Below, piece by piece: positions 34,596 through 43,835 of a DNA stretch of 64,000 nt; the first letter of the stretch is position 1; every line of letters begins with the position of its first letter. The DNA comes from Crambe crambe (Eukaryota; Porifera; Demospongiae; Poecilosclerida; Crambeidae): assembly GCA_963924555.1 (NCBI GenBank), contig OZ004598.1:4810858-4874857 (forward strand), in the 5' to 3' direction. A program made the translations under genes and the position numbers. A model generated the notes under the pieces. The model did not search any database. It was not told where the DNA came from and saw only the letters and a program-made list of their open reading frames with translations.

Positions 34596-36220
34596 TATTA
34601 AGAACTATTTTTTTTCCTTCTCCTATTCTCTGAAATACCCTTTAATTTACTACAACAGACACAAGGTTAAAGTGATCCGGAGAACTTTTGAAGACCTATG
34701 CACCGACGCTCATCTTGGTCAGGAGCAAGAGCTGTTTGTGTTAGCTTTTTTTTAATATATGAGTTTCAATTGGAATGGAATGGAATTGTAATTTCAGTTC
34801 CAATATCGAAGTAGCAGTGGTGTATTATCGCACAGGCTATTCACCAGAGAACTATGCCTCAGATAAGGTAATCCACAATACATTGATAGTAGCCTCGAAA
34901 AGGAATTCACTCACTTTCCTGATATTTTCTTCACTCACTCACTCACACATCTTCAGGATTGGTCTACTCGGTTTCTTCTGGAACGTTCCCGGGCAATCAG
35001 TTGTCCGACAGCGGCATTCCAGTTAGTGGGCACCAAGAAAGTCCAGCAAGCTTTGGCCGCTCCTGGAATGCTGGAAAGGTACGAGTGGAATTGTGATACA
35101 GCTGAAACCTCTGAATAATAATGGACACACTTGGGACCCAGCCTTTCGTCCTTTGTAGAGAGGTTGTCCTCTTTTGGAGGTTAGAGTGTATGAGAGGTTT
35201 GTCATCTTTTGGAGTGTCCTTTATCAGTGGTTCCATTGTAGAACTGGATAACTGTTTAGTTATGACAGTGTTCATTGCTCCAATGATTGTAGATTTTTGA
35301 AAGACCCAGAAAAAATACAGAGAATTCGTTCAACTTTCACTGGTTTATATCCCCTGGATATGGTAGGATTTTAAAAAACAATTTCTTTTCTTGGATTATG
35401 GGCTGGATTTATTGCAGGGGAGTGCGGGTGATCAAGCCATCGAGACTGCTCTGGAAAGACCCAATGATTTCATTCTGAAACCTCAGAGAGAAGGAGGAGG
35501 TCAGTTCTTATGATGATCATGAAGGGATTTGTACCCATTCATGTTATGACCATCATCTACAGTAGGATCCTATAATAGATATCCTTTGTCCTTGGTTGTA
35601 GGTCATTTTGTATACTTTCTAGATTGAGGAGTTCGTCCTCTTCTGGAGGTTATTTTCTAGAGCGTCCTTTGCTGAGGAGTTTGTCCTCTTAAGAGTATCC
35701 TTTATTGGTTCTCTAGCTATGGTAGACTTCATCCCCCTCTCTCTCCCCCCCTCCCCTCCCCTACCTCCCCTTTCCTCTCCCCTCCCCTCCCAGGTAATAA
35801 CTATTATGGTGATGCTCTGACAAAAGTCCTTGACCAAGTGAAATCGTCAAAAGAGAGAGAGGGATACATTCTGATGGAACGGATCCACTCTCCAGCTCTG
35901 AAGGGGCTTATCTTCAACACAACAGGACCAAGCAAGATCGAATCACACCCTCTGATCTGTGAACTAGGCATTTATGGTGTCTACTTGAGGTATGTAGAAG
36001 GAGAGCTTAAAAAGTTACATAGTTAAAAGAATTGGTAAAGGGTAGCAGCTACATACACAGGCAAGGTGGTGATGTGTTGATGAATGTATCGAGTGGTTGC
36101 TTGGCTCGATCCAAGAAAGAATCACAGGATGAAGGAGGCGTGACTCATGGTGCTGGAGTGCTGGACTTCATCGATCTGGTACCCTCCAGAGACTACCTCA
36201 AACTTCTCCATGAACACTGA
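21930..36220 (+). CDS. GSS: Glutathione synthetase
   Basis: ATP-dependent ligase joining gamma-glutamylcysteine and glycine in the cytosol, the last step of glutathione synthesis. Thirteen exons: 21930-22240, 23174-23252, 33924-34072, 34195-34237, 34307-34371, 34463-34543, 34659-34739, 34798-34867, 34957-35078, 35293-35362, 35418-35499, 35794-35989 and 36061-36220. They add to 502 residues against 474 in human. Landmarks in order: [79 protein letters not shown], the ATP-grasp loop [22 protein letters not shown], and a C-terminal [14 protein letters not shown] replacing the usual MNKHVGHLLRTK. Introns are about 60-330 bp except intron 1 (0.9 kb) and intron 2 (10.7 kb). Convergent with SCCPDH, divergent from the Maf bZIP gene 1.1 kb upstream. 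Confidence 0.96.
26550..26873 (-). CDS. Unassigned ORF in GSS intron 2
   Basis: A 107-codon ORF on the strand opposite GSS. Its middle ([20 protein letters not shown], then [20 protein letters not shown]) has a protein-like composition. It has no recognised domain, no clear promoter and no partner exons. It could be the remains of a transposed gene or chance. Confidence 0.2.
   Translation of the reverse strand: MLCIDTFFFDLCTSICLGEEHTAKYNKRGQNIRFVVPDGEANEHVLSTPASKQEFFHDDHYAATMRKMRGIHYGKKKWLLNGIHRNGMQAAAYVVQYKLFMSCCSHV
27399..27564. repeat. Array of GAGCATGCTC palindromes
   Basis: Perfect 10-bp palindromes at 27399-27408 and 27500-27509. Near matches (gagcatgccc, aagcatgctc, gagcatgcac) at about 27429, 27462 and 27555. 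Embedded in a loosely repeating 'agaagt/aatagtgt' context. Confidence 0.8.
28491..28700. repeat. Minisatellite, about 55-bp unit (plus orientation)
   Basis: About three and a half copies of a unit with 'gatcacaggagctaaagcag', 'gctcaagcgggacatgta' and 'gtacagtcatgtgacc'. Middle copies are nearly identical, outer copies are worn. The same unit occurs inverted at 30693-30797. Confidence 0.9.
30379..30580. repeat. Diverged tandem duplication, about 100-bp unit
   Basis: 'acatttactacactagtatg...gtcacatgatttgagtgtag...cttggatacca' recurs immediately as 'acatttactacattagtaca...gtcacatgattgagtatag...cttggatacca'. Confidence 0.75.
30693..30797. repeat. Minisatellite, inverted copy of the 28491 array
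   Basis: Two copies of 'tgactgtacatgtcccgctt', 'gagcctgctttggttcctgt' and 'gatccggtcaca', the reverse complement of the unit at 28491-28700, about 2 kb away. Confidence 0.9.
31824..31890. repeat. 33-bp tandem duplication
   Basis: 'tctacaatgctgacattgta' followed by 'gctaattgct' occurs twice in a row. Each copy also contains the small inverted repeat ctacaatg/cattgtag. Confidence 0.85.
32459..32960. mobile_element. MITE-like element with 26-bp TIRs (TA-bounded)
   Basis: The left end 32459-32484 (tactgtatttccttgaataa...) and the right end 32935-32960 are reverse complements with one mismatch. The subterminal 'aataaacgcc' motifs are also mirrored. No transposase ORF, about 500 bp, both ends start with TA, so a Tc1/mariner-type non-autonomous element is likely. 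Confidence 0.85.
35098..35241. mobile_element. Dispersed 'gtcctctt' TIR repeat, copy in GSS intron 9
   Basis: Begins 'acagctgaaacctctga', continues 'acacttgggacccagccttt', then tandem 'gtcctttgtagagaggttgt' and 'cctcttttggaggtt' units, and ends 'gtggttccattgtag'. Ends are imperfect inverted repeats (acagTGGAACCtc / GGTTCCActgta in the best copies). Confidence 0.75.
35560..35727. mobile_element. Dispersed 'gtcctctt' TIR repeat, copy in GSS intron 11
   Basis: Starts 'acagtaggatcctataatag', with three diverged 'gaggagttygtcctctt' units and an end near 'tattggttctctagctatgg'. Same layout as the copy at 35098. Confidence 0.65.
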
Positions 36221-36314
36221 ATTGTACAATACTAAATCAAGCAGGGCAGAACTGAATACCAAACTATTGATATTTTTGTATGATATTAATCAAGCAAGTA
36301 AGTGAATGGCACTC

Positions 36315-36511
36315 TACAGCAGAATCTATAAGTTCAGTTGTTGAGTTCACTTTGAGACTCCTGGACAGCTTTAAAAGAAACTGTCCTCTTTTTGATACAA
36401 GGACACTCCCAACTCTTGATCTAAAAGTGCCTATACACTCAACCTCCAAACCTCTACAAAGGACAAAAGGCTGGGTCCCAAATGTGTCCACTATTCTGTG
36501 GTTCCACTGTT
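36315..36511. mobile_element. Dispersed 'gtcctctt' TIR repeat, mainly inverted copy
   Basis: Reads 'cctctacaaaggacaaaagg' and 'ctgggtcccaaatgtgtcca' on the plus strand, the reverse complement of the core at 35098, and ends 'gtggttccactgt'. Lies just downstream of the GSS stop. Confidence 0.7.
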
Positions 36512-36663
36512 AACTTATCATGGCAATGTATCACAAAGCCAGCCAAGCTGATCCAGTCTAATACTAATTTGAGCTGCCACTGATACGAAATGTGTTAACA
36601 CAGATCAAGTAAATGTAAACAACAAACAGATTGAGTAAACAACAAAAACATCATCAGTAAACA

Positions 36664-36733
36664 AAGGAAAACAACTCTCAAATTGTATAAAAGTCAAAGG
36701 AAAACAACTCTCAAATTGTACAAAAATCAAAGG
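36664..36733. repeat. About 33-bp tandem duplication
   Basis: 'aaaggaaaacaactctcaaa' plus 'ttgtataaaagtc' occurs twice with two changes, in the 668-bp gap between GSS and SCCPDH. Confidence 0.85.
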
Positions 36734-36887
36734 TAAAGTTTCTCTGTCAGGGGTGAACTAGCAAATCAGTAAAATACAACACAAAAAGTGGCAATGTACC
36801 AGTATGATATTAATTTAAACAAAATTAATATACAGCCTATACAGCCTTACTGTTCTATCAGCAAGCTTGTACAAATGAGCACCTTGA

Positions 36888-39343
36888 TCAATTTGGTTGG
36901 ACCTCAAATTTCACTTTTCCAGTGTTCTCAAGGTTTTGTATTATGTTGGTGTTGCCAAACGCCACAGCAGGTGTGTACACACCTCCACTGCATTGCGCAA
37001 GAACAAGAGATAAACAGGTGTTCACACACTCTTCAGTCTTCTCCTAGTTAGGCTGGGAGCCATGCTTCTATTTACCTGGGTGGAAGGTTGTCCTTCTCAT
37101 CAAGGAAGCACAGAGCAGACTGGACAAGCATGGCTGAAGTTGCTGTATAACCAGGATCTATACATAATTATTAATATCATTGTTATGGTGTGCTTTAATT
37201 GGAGCAAATTTACAGGTGGGTATTATTTAGAATCACATTATTTATTTCATATGCATACCTACTCCCCTGACTTTAACAGTGATTTTAGAATCAGGTGGCT
37301 GACGCTTGTCTGCATCATCAGAGTAACCTGCTCCTCGCAGGGTGACATTGAAAGTAACACTTTCAAGCTAAACATTTCAATGATGATAAAGAAGACTGTA
37401 GTGCCTCTCCCAGAGTTCTTACCTCTTTTCTGGTAGGTCCTGTACGGGAAGCTGATCCGGCACTGAAGAACCCTGGAAACTAATTGACACATGTAATGAG
37501 AGGGGGCTAGCCCACACATCCCTCACACCCACTGACCTTGAGGAGGAGCTTGAGTCCAAAGTTGGTCATCACCAAGGGCAACAAGATGAGAAAAAAAGCT
37601 GCTATGCCAATGGCTTGGAACAGAGATCCCAGACCAAAATAAGTCCGAAATGTGAACTTAGAAAAAATTAGATCCATAGTAAGCAAGATAGATCATCAAC
37701 AACGTGCCTCTCGACTTACTACATCCACTCCTTCATTATCCTGGCGATAGCGCAGGCTCCGGTATACCTTGTGGAAATAGATTACTAGAATAACTACTAG
37801 AATGACTTGAGAGATTACTAGATTACTACTTAGATTACTACTAGATTATTAGAGTTACTCTAGATTACTAGAATGACTATAGATGGATTACTAGAGGATG
37901 TACAGACCTATGAGGATTGTCTTACCACTGCCCTGTCAGGCCCTGGAAAGGGTACACACCACCTGTTGGCTACCTTACTGTAGAAGATGGAGTGGCTAAA
38001 AAGAGGGAAAAAAGAGCTTAACAGGAGCCAGGTAAAGTAATTCTGTTCAACACACTGGCAAGGAGGTTTAGTGGAAGGCAGCTGAAGTTGGGGCAGGTTT
38101 TGTTCCTTGCGAAGGGCACGCAGTTTCCCATGGTTACGGATGCTACGTAAAAACGATTCCCACGTCCCGATGTTGAAGCGAGACTAATGCAAAAGAAATA
38201 GTAGCAAGTCAATGCAATATAAAATTGGACTACTTTTACTTACTCCCTCAGACACACTCATATAGCTCTCGACATAAGCCAACTCTCCGTTGAATGTCCT
38301 CTGAAGAAGAAGGGCACCCAGGTCATTTGGAATGCAGTCAAAACCACAGGCCGAGACGATGTAGATGCCTGCATCTCTTGCCTGTTCGTCATACTTTGCT
38401 GCCACAGTCTCCATAAACTAAGAGAAAGAAAGGTGAGGGTTTAAAGTCACAGGCTATAGAAAGTTAGGACAAAGGTGTGCAAATTAGTTCTGTAGTATCT
38501 TGACCTCGCTTTTGATGAGCACAATGCCACTATAGCAACCACCCCAACCCTCACATGAACACACATTCACTTACATAGGTTTCTCCAGTAATGTCGACAT
38601 AGTTGGTCTTCTGCGAGATGCAGGCCCTCACCACCTGGTCTCCATACAGCTGGTACTGTACAACAAATAACGCCATGAATTAATCCCTCAACACATGTTC
38701 ATACAACACAATACAATTTCATAATAAAAATGAAAATACAAATTTTTTCGCACCCAGCAATTATCGCCATGTATGATCACATGAATACAAGCATTACATG
38801 TACACGTACACATGTGACCCAATCAATGGTCCAAAGATCTGGTGCAAAGGTCAAGCAAATAAGTATCATTCATGACAATAACATGTTTCCAAGAGGGAAA
38901 ACCTAACTTTAACGTAGTAACGTACAGGTCCAACGCAGTTGATGAGCACGTTAGCCTTGGCACACATGGCTTCAAGGGATTCTTGGTCGTTCACATCAGC
39001 AATGATGATGTCAACCCCTTCAATCATCGATTCTGCACACATCACATAAAAGAATGAGAATTAACATGTACGAGCCCTAGCTAGCTACGAGCCCTCAGGC
39101 TCGAGCTCACCAGCTAACTTACACACCTCTAAGACATGACTCCAGCTTGCTCTGTTTTCTCCCCGCGGCAGCCCATTTGAGGTTTGGTCTCCCTTCACTC
39201 TGAAGCCTGTACAGTTCCTCGTTGACAAACTGGCCCGTGAATCCCGTGGACCCAAACACAATAATGTCGTACTGGCGTCGGCTGCTAACTTCCTCCTCGG
39301 AGGGAGTGAATCGAACTGTGAAATCCGTAGGCTCTGCTGCCAT
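36888..39343 (-). CDS. SCCPDH: Saccharopine dehydrogenase-like oxidoreductase
   Basis: Family protein of lipid droplets and mitochondria with a Rossmann fold; its substrate is not firmly known. Twelve exons: 39127-39343, 38926-39032, 38575-38655, 38244-38417, 38056-38183, 37926-37995, 37720-37767, 37537-37656, 37423-37479, 37259-37367, 37076-37157 and 36888-36987. They give 430 residues against 429 in human. Landmarks: YDIIVFGSTGFTGQFVNEEL (nucleotide-binding loop), ANVLINCVGP, YVDITGE, SACGFDCIPNDLGALL, FNIGTWESF, a hydrophobic segment FQAIGIAAFFLILLPLV in exon 8, and the C-terminal GYTATSAMLVQSAL and GGVYTPAVAF. The start at 39343 (AGAATGGCA) matches the human N-terminus. An in-frame ATG at 39412 would add 23 residues and is less likely. 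Head-to-head with the MPPED gene, 106 bp apart. Confidence 0.95.
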
Positions 39344-39449
39344 TCTAGTTCTCGCGATGCTCGAATCTTTGGAGAATGCGCACGCGCAGTTCTTATCAAT
39401 CTTGCTTGTCAAGAGTGGGTGTGGCTTTCGAGACCGAGACTAGACAGGA
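39344..39449. promoter_or_regulatory. Compact bidirectional promoter SCCPDH/MPPED
   Basis: Only 106 bp separate the two start codons. It contains TCTCGCGA at 39348-39355 and an NRF1-like TGCGCACGCGCA at 39377-39388, both typical of animal CpG-type bidirectional promoters. Confidence 0.6.
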
Positions 39450-41010
39450 ATGGCTCGGCTATTGTCCAGGATCACTGGTAAGAAGAGCAGCCGGGAACAG
39501 AGCTCGACTTCGATTACTGACCCTAACCTTTTCTGGGATAAGGAGAAGACGCACCAGAAAGTCCTCGCTCTTGAACTGCAGGACTGGGAATCATCAAAAC
39601 CAGAAAACCACACTCGGTTTGTGTGTATTTCAGGTGAGTGGGAGTCAGCAGCTAACACAATGCCTATCAAGTGATTGATGCTATATAGATACACATGGAC
39701 TCACTGACAGTGACAACCTTAAGCTCCCTCCTGGAGATGTGCTCCTTCATGCAGGTGATTTTTCCAATGTTGGTCTGCCCAAAGACATCCACAAATTCTC
39801 CGACTTTCTCTCCAAGCAGCCACACCCACATAAGGTACATCCAGTCCAATATGAATATTAAAGTCTATTTATGTACAAATTTAACACCAAAAAATAAGTA
39901 GTCTCACACAGCCAAACCCTTTCCTATTTTTTCAGTGCGAGGAGGGAAAGGATCTGGCCCACTGACGTTAGACGTTTTATTCTGAGCTCCATCAGATGCA
40001 GGGTGCCCGGTAGTCAATGAATTTCATTTTAATCCACACGAGATGCGATTGTGTGCGAATGTTTTTATGTAGCTGGTAGCTAAGCTGGTAGAACTCACAC
40101 ACATGAAAATAGCGCCAACTAACAGACACATGGTTTTTATCGATCACCTGCCAGATCAAAATGCTTAACGTCAGTGGGTCAGCCCCTTTCCCTCCTCGCA
40201 CCGAAAAACAGGAAAGGATTCTGAGACTACATTTTTCTAAATTCCCTGCTGATATTTGAATGCATGGGTGAAGACAAAATTATAATACAGCTGTTACCAT
40301 ATAGGTGGTGATTGCTGGAAATCATGACCTGACCTTTGATAGCGCCAACTACAGTCGCCTCTGGCAGAGGTTCTCACACCCTGAAATGTTTGACTGTGAA
40401 GAGGTCAAGGACATTCTAAGAAAGACATCAGGTATCACATACTTGGAGGACTCTGGAACCACCATCAATGGAATCTTCATCTGGGGATCGCCATGGTGAG
40501 GGAGACATCTCTTATTAAGCCCACTTTCAGGGTAAGGGGGGAAATGTAATAATTTTAAATAATCCACCTGCTTTCCCCTAATTTAAATGAAACCCTGATG
40601 AAATCCATTCTTGTACCTTCAGGCAACCTGAATTTTGTGGATGGGGTTTTAACTTGGAGAGAGGGAAACCATGTCAGGACAAGTGGGATCTCATTCCAGA
40701 TGGTGTGGATGTTTTGATGACTCACGGACCTCCGGTGGGTCACGGGGACGTATGCCAAGGAGGTCACAGAGCTGGGTGTGTCCAATTATTGCACACCGTG
40801 CAGAGATTAAAACCAAAGTATCATGTATTTGGACACATACATGAAGGTTTGTGTGCCAAGTCATGTGACAATCATGTGATACTCTATTTGAATATAGGCT
40901 ATGGAATGACAACAGATGGTGACACCATCTTCATCAATGCAAGCACATGTACCCTCCAGTATCGTCCCACCAACCAGCCCATTATCTTCGACATACCAAA
41001 TAAGGAGTAA
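39450..41010 (+). CDS. MPPED1/2-type metallophosphoesterase
   Basis: Calcineurin-like phosphoesterase of the 239AB/MPPED group, acting on cyclic nucleotides or phosphodiesters in relatives. Five exons: 39450-39633, 39689-39834, 40305-40495, 40623-40846 and 40898-41010, 285 residues (human MPPED2 294). Metal motifs are all present: FVCISDTHG, LLHAGDFSNVGLP, VVIAGNHDLTFD, LMTHGPPVGHGD and FGHIHEGYG. The tail INASTCTLQYRPTNQPIIFD is characteristic of MPPED. The GHIH His is intact, whereas vertebrate MPPED1/2 have Gly there. Intron 4 (40847-40897) is 51 nt, frame-preserving and stop-free, so its retention would insert 17 residues. Intron 2 hosts a TIR element. A tree is needed to say whether it is co-orthologous to both vertebrate paralogues. 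Confidence 0.93.
39898..40230. mobile_element. MITE-like element with long imperfect TIRs in MPPED intron 2
   Basis: The ends 39898-39906 (gtagtctca) and 40222-40230 (tgagactac) are inverted, followed by roughly 50-bp inverted arms: 'cctttcct', 'gtgcgaggagggaaagg' and 'cccactgacgtta' on the left recur reversed on the right. About 333 bp, no ORF of note. Confidence 0.85.
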
Positions 41011-41348
41011 ACACTATTCATAGGACTCAGCTTGATACAAGTATAAAATTTTAATCATGCGATACAGTGAAATTATGAAAAGCTACCCAATCTCATTTTT
41101 ATTCTCCTGTCATCATTGCTAAGATCATTAAAAAAATTTTTTAAAAAGTGGACAAACATTGCGCATCATAATTTAGTGATATTTAATAGTGGAGAAGAAA
41201 GAGTTGTTACTGTACACTCAAATATATTTACAGATATTTCTTCTCTCAGAAATCGAGCAGTTCTTTAGCCCTAATGGATAGAATAATAGTTGTGAGCACT
41301 TCACAAATTATTGGCAGTTTGACAAGTCTCTTTATGGATTAGGGGGCC

Positions 41349-43690
41349 TCACCATTTGGGGGTTTTGGTGGGTTCTGGAGGGGGCTGAATGACATTGGCG
41401 GAAATGGAGGGGGACTCGGACTGCACAACTGCCACAAGCTTCCAATTATCCAAATAATTTGCTACACGTGAGAAAGATTGCAGTTTCAACAGAATACTAA
41501 AACCAAAATTTACATAGCCTCTTTCAAGTAGCCCAACTCCAAAGGTCCTTTGAAAGGAGGCTATGTTTGCTGCTGTTCTGGATTTCATGTTGCAAGATCA
41601 CTGCAACCTACTGTACTGGCCTAGCCCTAGCCCAGGCCCCAAGATATAATGCCTGATATACTAACCTTTCCAGAGGGAGACTTTTCCATCATCCCCGGAG
41701 GAGGCCAGGACAGTACCTGTGACGTTCCAAGAGAGACGCCACACCTGGGCACCTCCCCCGTGGTCCAACTGGGCGGGGAGACGGATGTCCAACTTTGTGT
41801 TTCCCCCATGTGGGTCGGTACTATGCAAAGTCCAATGTGAATGTGATACATCTAGTGGTCATGTGATGGGGAACTTACCCTGTGGGGTGGAACTCTACAA
41901 TACTGAGGTCTTTGGAGGAAGCCACTGCCAACACATGATAGGACCTATACCAGCAAGTCAAGAGTTATTATTTATAGCTCCTGTTGGGTAGAACCCTGAC
42001 AATTATTTCTAGCTCCCTGACAAAATTAGAACTCTGTTAGGTAAAATTATTTTGTTGGGTAGAACCCTGACAATTATTTCTAGATTTAACCCTGACAATT
42101 ATATATGATAGTACTTGAGAAAAGGGGTCTTATGGAGCAAAAAATAAAAAGTTATTGGTATCATTCTAAAGCTCTTAATCTGGAGATTTACATGGTTTTT
42201 AAATCTAATTAATACCTCATTTTGTTCCTGAGTTATGAATTTTACATCTCATGTACATTTTATATAATTATATGTACAATGCTTGTAAACTTTACAAGCA
42301 TTTAACTGCTTTTAATGTTTTGCACGGTAAGACCCCTTTTCTCAAGTAGGTAAAACCCTGATCATTCGCAAATTGATTGAAAATCTCAGTGGAAGGTGTG
42401 GTGGAGGGTAAATTCCTGACGACTACTGACGTACCTGCCGAGGTTGGGAGCAAAGGCAACATCATGGACAGGGTCAAAGGCAATTCCAACAATGTTCTGA
42501 ATGTTCTGCCAATTACGGCTCTCTTCCGAGTATTCAAATATCTGGATGCGGGAAGAGGTGGAGGCTGCCATGTCATCTGTTCCAACCACTATCATTGGGG
42601 GGTGGATCCTGGGATAACCAAGGATAATTAATTGTTTGTTTGTTTGTTTGTTTGTTTGTTTGTTTGTTTGTTTTCCTAACCTGGAAGGATTCCAGGATAG
42701 GCAGCTTGATCCTGGCTTGCAGCTTAAACTATGCTGGAGAAGGAGAACAACAATGGGTACATGCGTACATACATACATACATACATACATACATACATAC
42801 ATACATACATACCATTAGAGACCACTGGCTGAGATTCATCACATCTTGTGCCTCATAAATCCTCAAAACACCATCTGTTGAGCACGTAGCCTACGGGAAT
42901 TGGAACAATTGGCTCAGACATCTATCCTCTTAGAAACCTCCCACACACACAAAGGGTTAATTAATCAGAAATGTCAGACTTAACGTACAATCATCAGTCC
43001 CAAGTGATGTGGAGCAAATTTAACATCATTGACTTCTGTTCTGCTGTCCACTAGACTGGCTCTTTTCACCTGCAAAAGACGAAGAAAGAACTCTTAAGCA
43101 ACATGGAGAGATAGATCCGATTGACAGTCTAGTAACAGTTGAAATGTTGTGTTTCCCAATTTTACCAAATTGATAGCTCACCCAGTGTGTCTCTGTTCCT
43201 TGCAAAGATCCCTTCCGTTGTCCCACTAAAAAAGCGACAAAGAATTAAATCACCACCTAACAGCTATCATCACACATCAGCTTTGCACCTTGCTCTTCCC
43301 AGATGGCTACTGTCCGATCAAACGAACAGGTCGCCAAGACCTGACCAAACTCCGGGTGTGCCCATGTTACTCTCCATACTGAACCGGAGTGACACTATAT
43401 GAGGACATCATGTGACTTGCACATGCATGTCACATAACCTATATGCATAATACTCACTCTCCAAGTTGAGGTACAATGCCACGCTCCCTCTTTGCAGTCC
43501 AGAACCTAGTCATACATTTGGTGATACTTTACCGATTTTAAAACAAAGGAGCAAACCTTGCCTTAACACTCTGATCACTAGAACATGTCGCCATTCTCTT
43601 CCCGTAAAAATCGTAGGAGACATCGTGGATGAGATCTTTGTGGTCTGAAGGGATGTGCTTCGTGGAAAACATGGCAGTGCCAGCCTGCAT
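41349..43690 (-). CDS. SEH1L: Nucleoporin SEH1 (WD40 repeat)
   Basis: WD40 propeller shared by the Nup107-160 nuclear pore complex and the GATOR2 mTORC1 regulator. Eleven exons: 43562-43690, 43458-43505, 43289-43394, 43182-43225, 42989-43069, 42813-42890, 42681-42733, 42435-42608, 41879-41944, 41666-41820 and 41349-41461. These give 348 residues (human 360). Diagnostic strings: [98 protein letters not shown], and [20 protein letters not shown]. Intron 1 (43506-43561, 56 nt) has a GC donor (GTTAAG/GCAAGG), needed to keep SVK-VLDC in frame. Introns 6 and 7 carry tetranucleotide repeats, and intron 8 carries a TIR element. Head-to-head with the Gig2-like gene, 145 bp apart. Confidence 0.95.
41973..42105. 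repeat. Short direct repeats around 'gtagaaccctgacaattatt'
   Basis: 'gttgggtagaaccctgacaa' plus 'ttatttctag' occurs twice, with a third partial copy 'aaccctgacaattata', immediately left of the TIR element at 42112. Confidence 0.8.
42112..42348. mobile_element. MITE-like element with perfect 21-bp TIRs in SEH1 intron 8
   Basis: Arms 42112-42132 (tacttgagaaaaggggtctt...) and 42328-42348 are exact reverse complements, 237 bp overall, TA at both ends and no ORF. The interior includes a second small hairpin (gcttgtaaactttacaagc). Confidence 0.9.
42632..42674. repeat. (TTTG)n microsatellite
   Basis: About ten TTTG units in SEH1 intron 7. Confidence 0.97.
42766..42812. repeat. (ATAC)n microsatellite
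   Basis: About twelve ATAC/TACA units abutting the donor of SEH1 exon 6. The minus-strand donor GTATGT is itself part of the repeat. Confidence 0.97.
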
Positions 43691-43835
43691 GATGACTCTG
43701 GATAAGGTACAAAGTTCAAAGAGATTACGAAGTTTTAAACAATCGGATACTTACGTCAGCGGAGGGGAATGTTTGTTGACGTCAGCAAATTCAGATTCTC
43801 ATCTAGAGTATAGTATCAGACTGAGTGACTAAGAG
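43691..43835. promoter_or_regulatory. Bidirectional promoter SEH1/Gig2-like with two CRE-type sites
   Basis: A 145-bp gap. TTACGTCA lies at 43751-43758 and palindromic TGACGTCA at 43777-43784. The latter is followed by GCA, giving TGACGTCAGCA, most of a CRE-type Maf recognition element. Binding partners are inferred only. Confidence 0.5.

Noticed and set aside
39344..39412. Longer N-terminus for SCCPDH from ATG 39412
   Set aside because: It would run into the shared promoter. ATG 39343 has a good context and matches the human start.
40654..41010. Continuous 118-codon ORF as a single MPPED exon
   Set aside because: It includes the 51-nt intron 40847-40897, which has good GT and AG sites and breaks the conserved HIHEG-YG junction.
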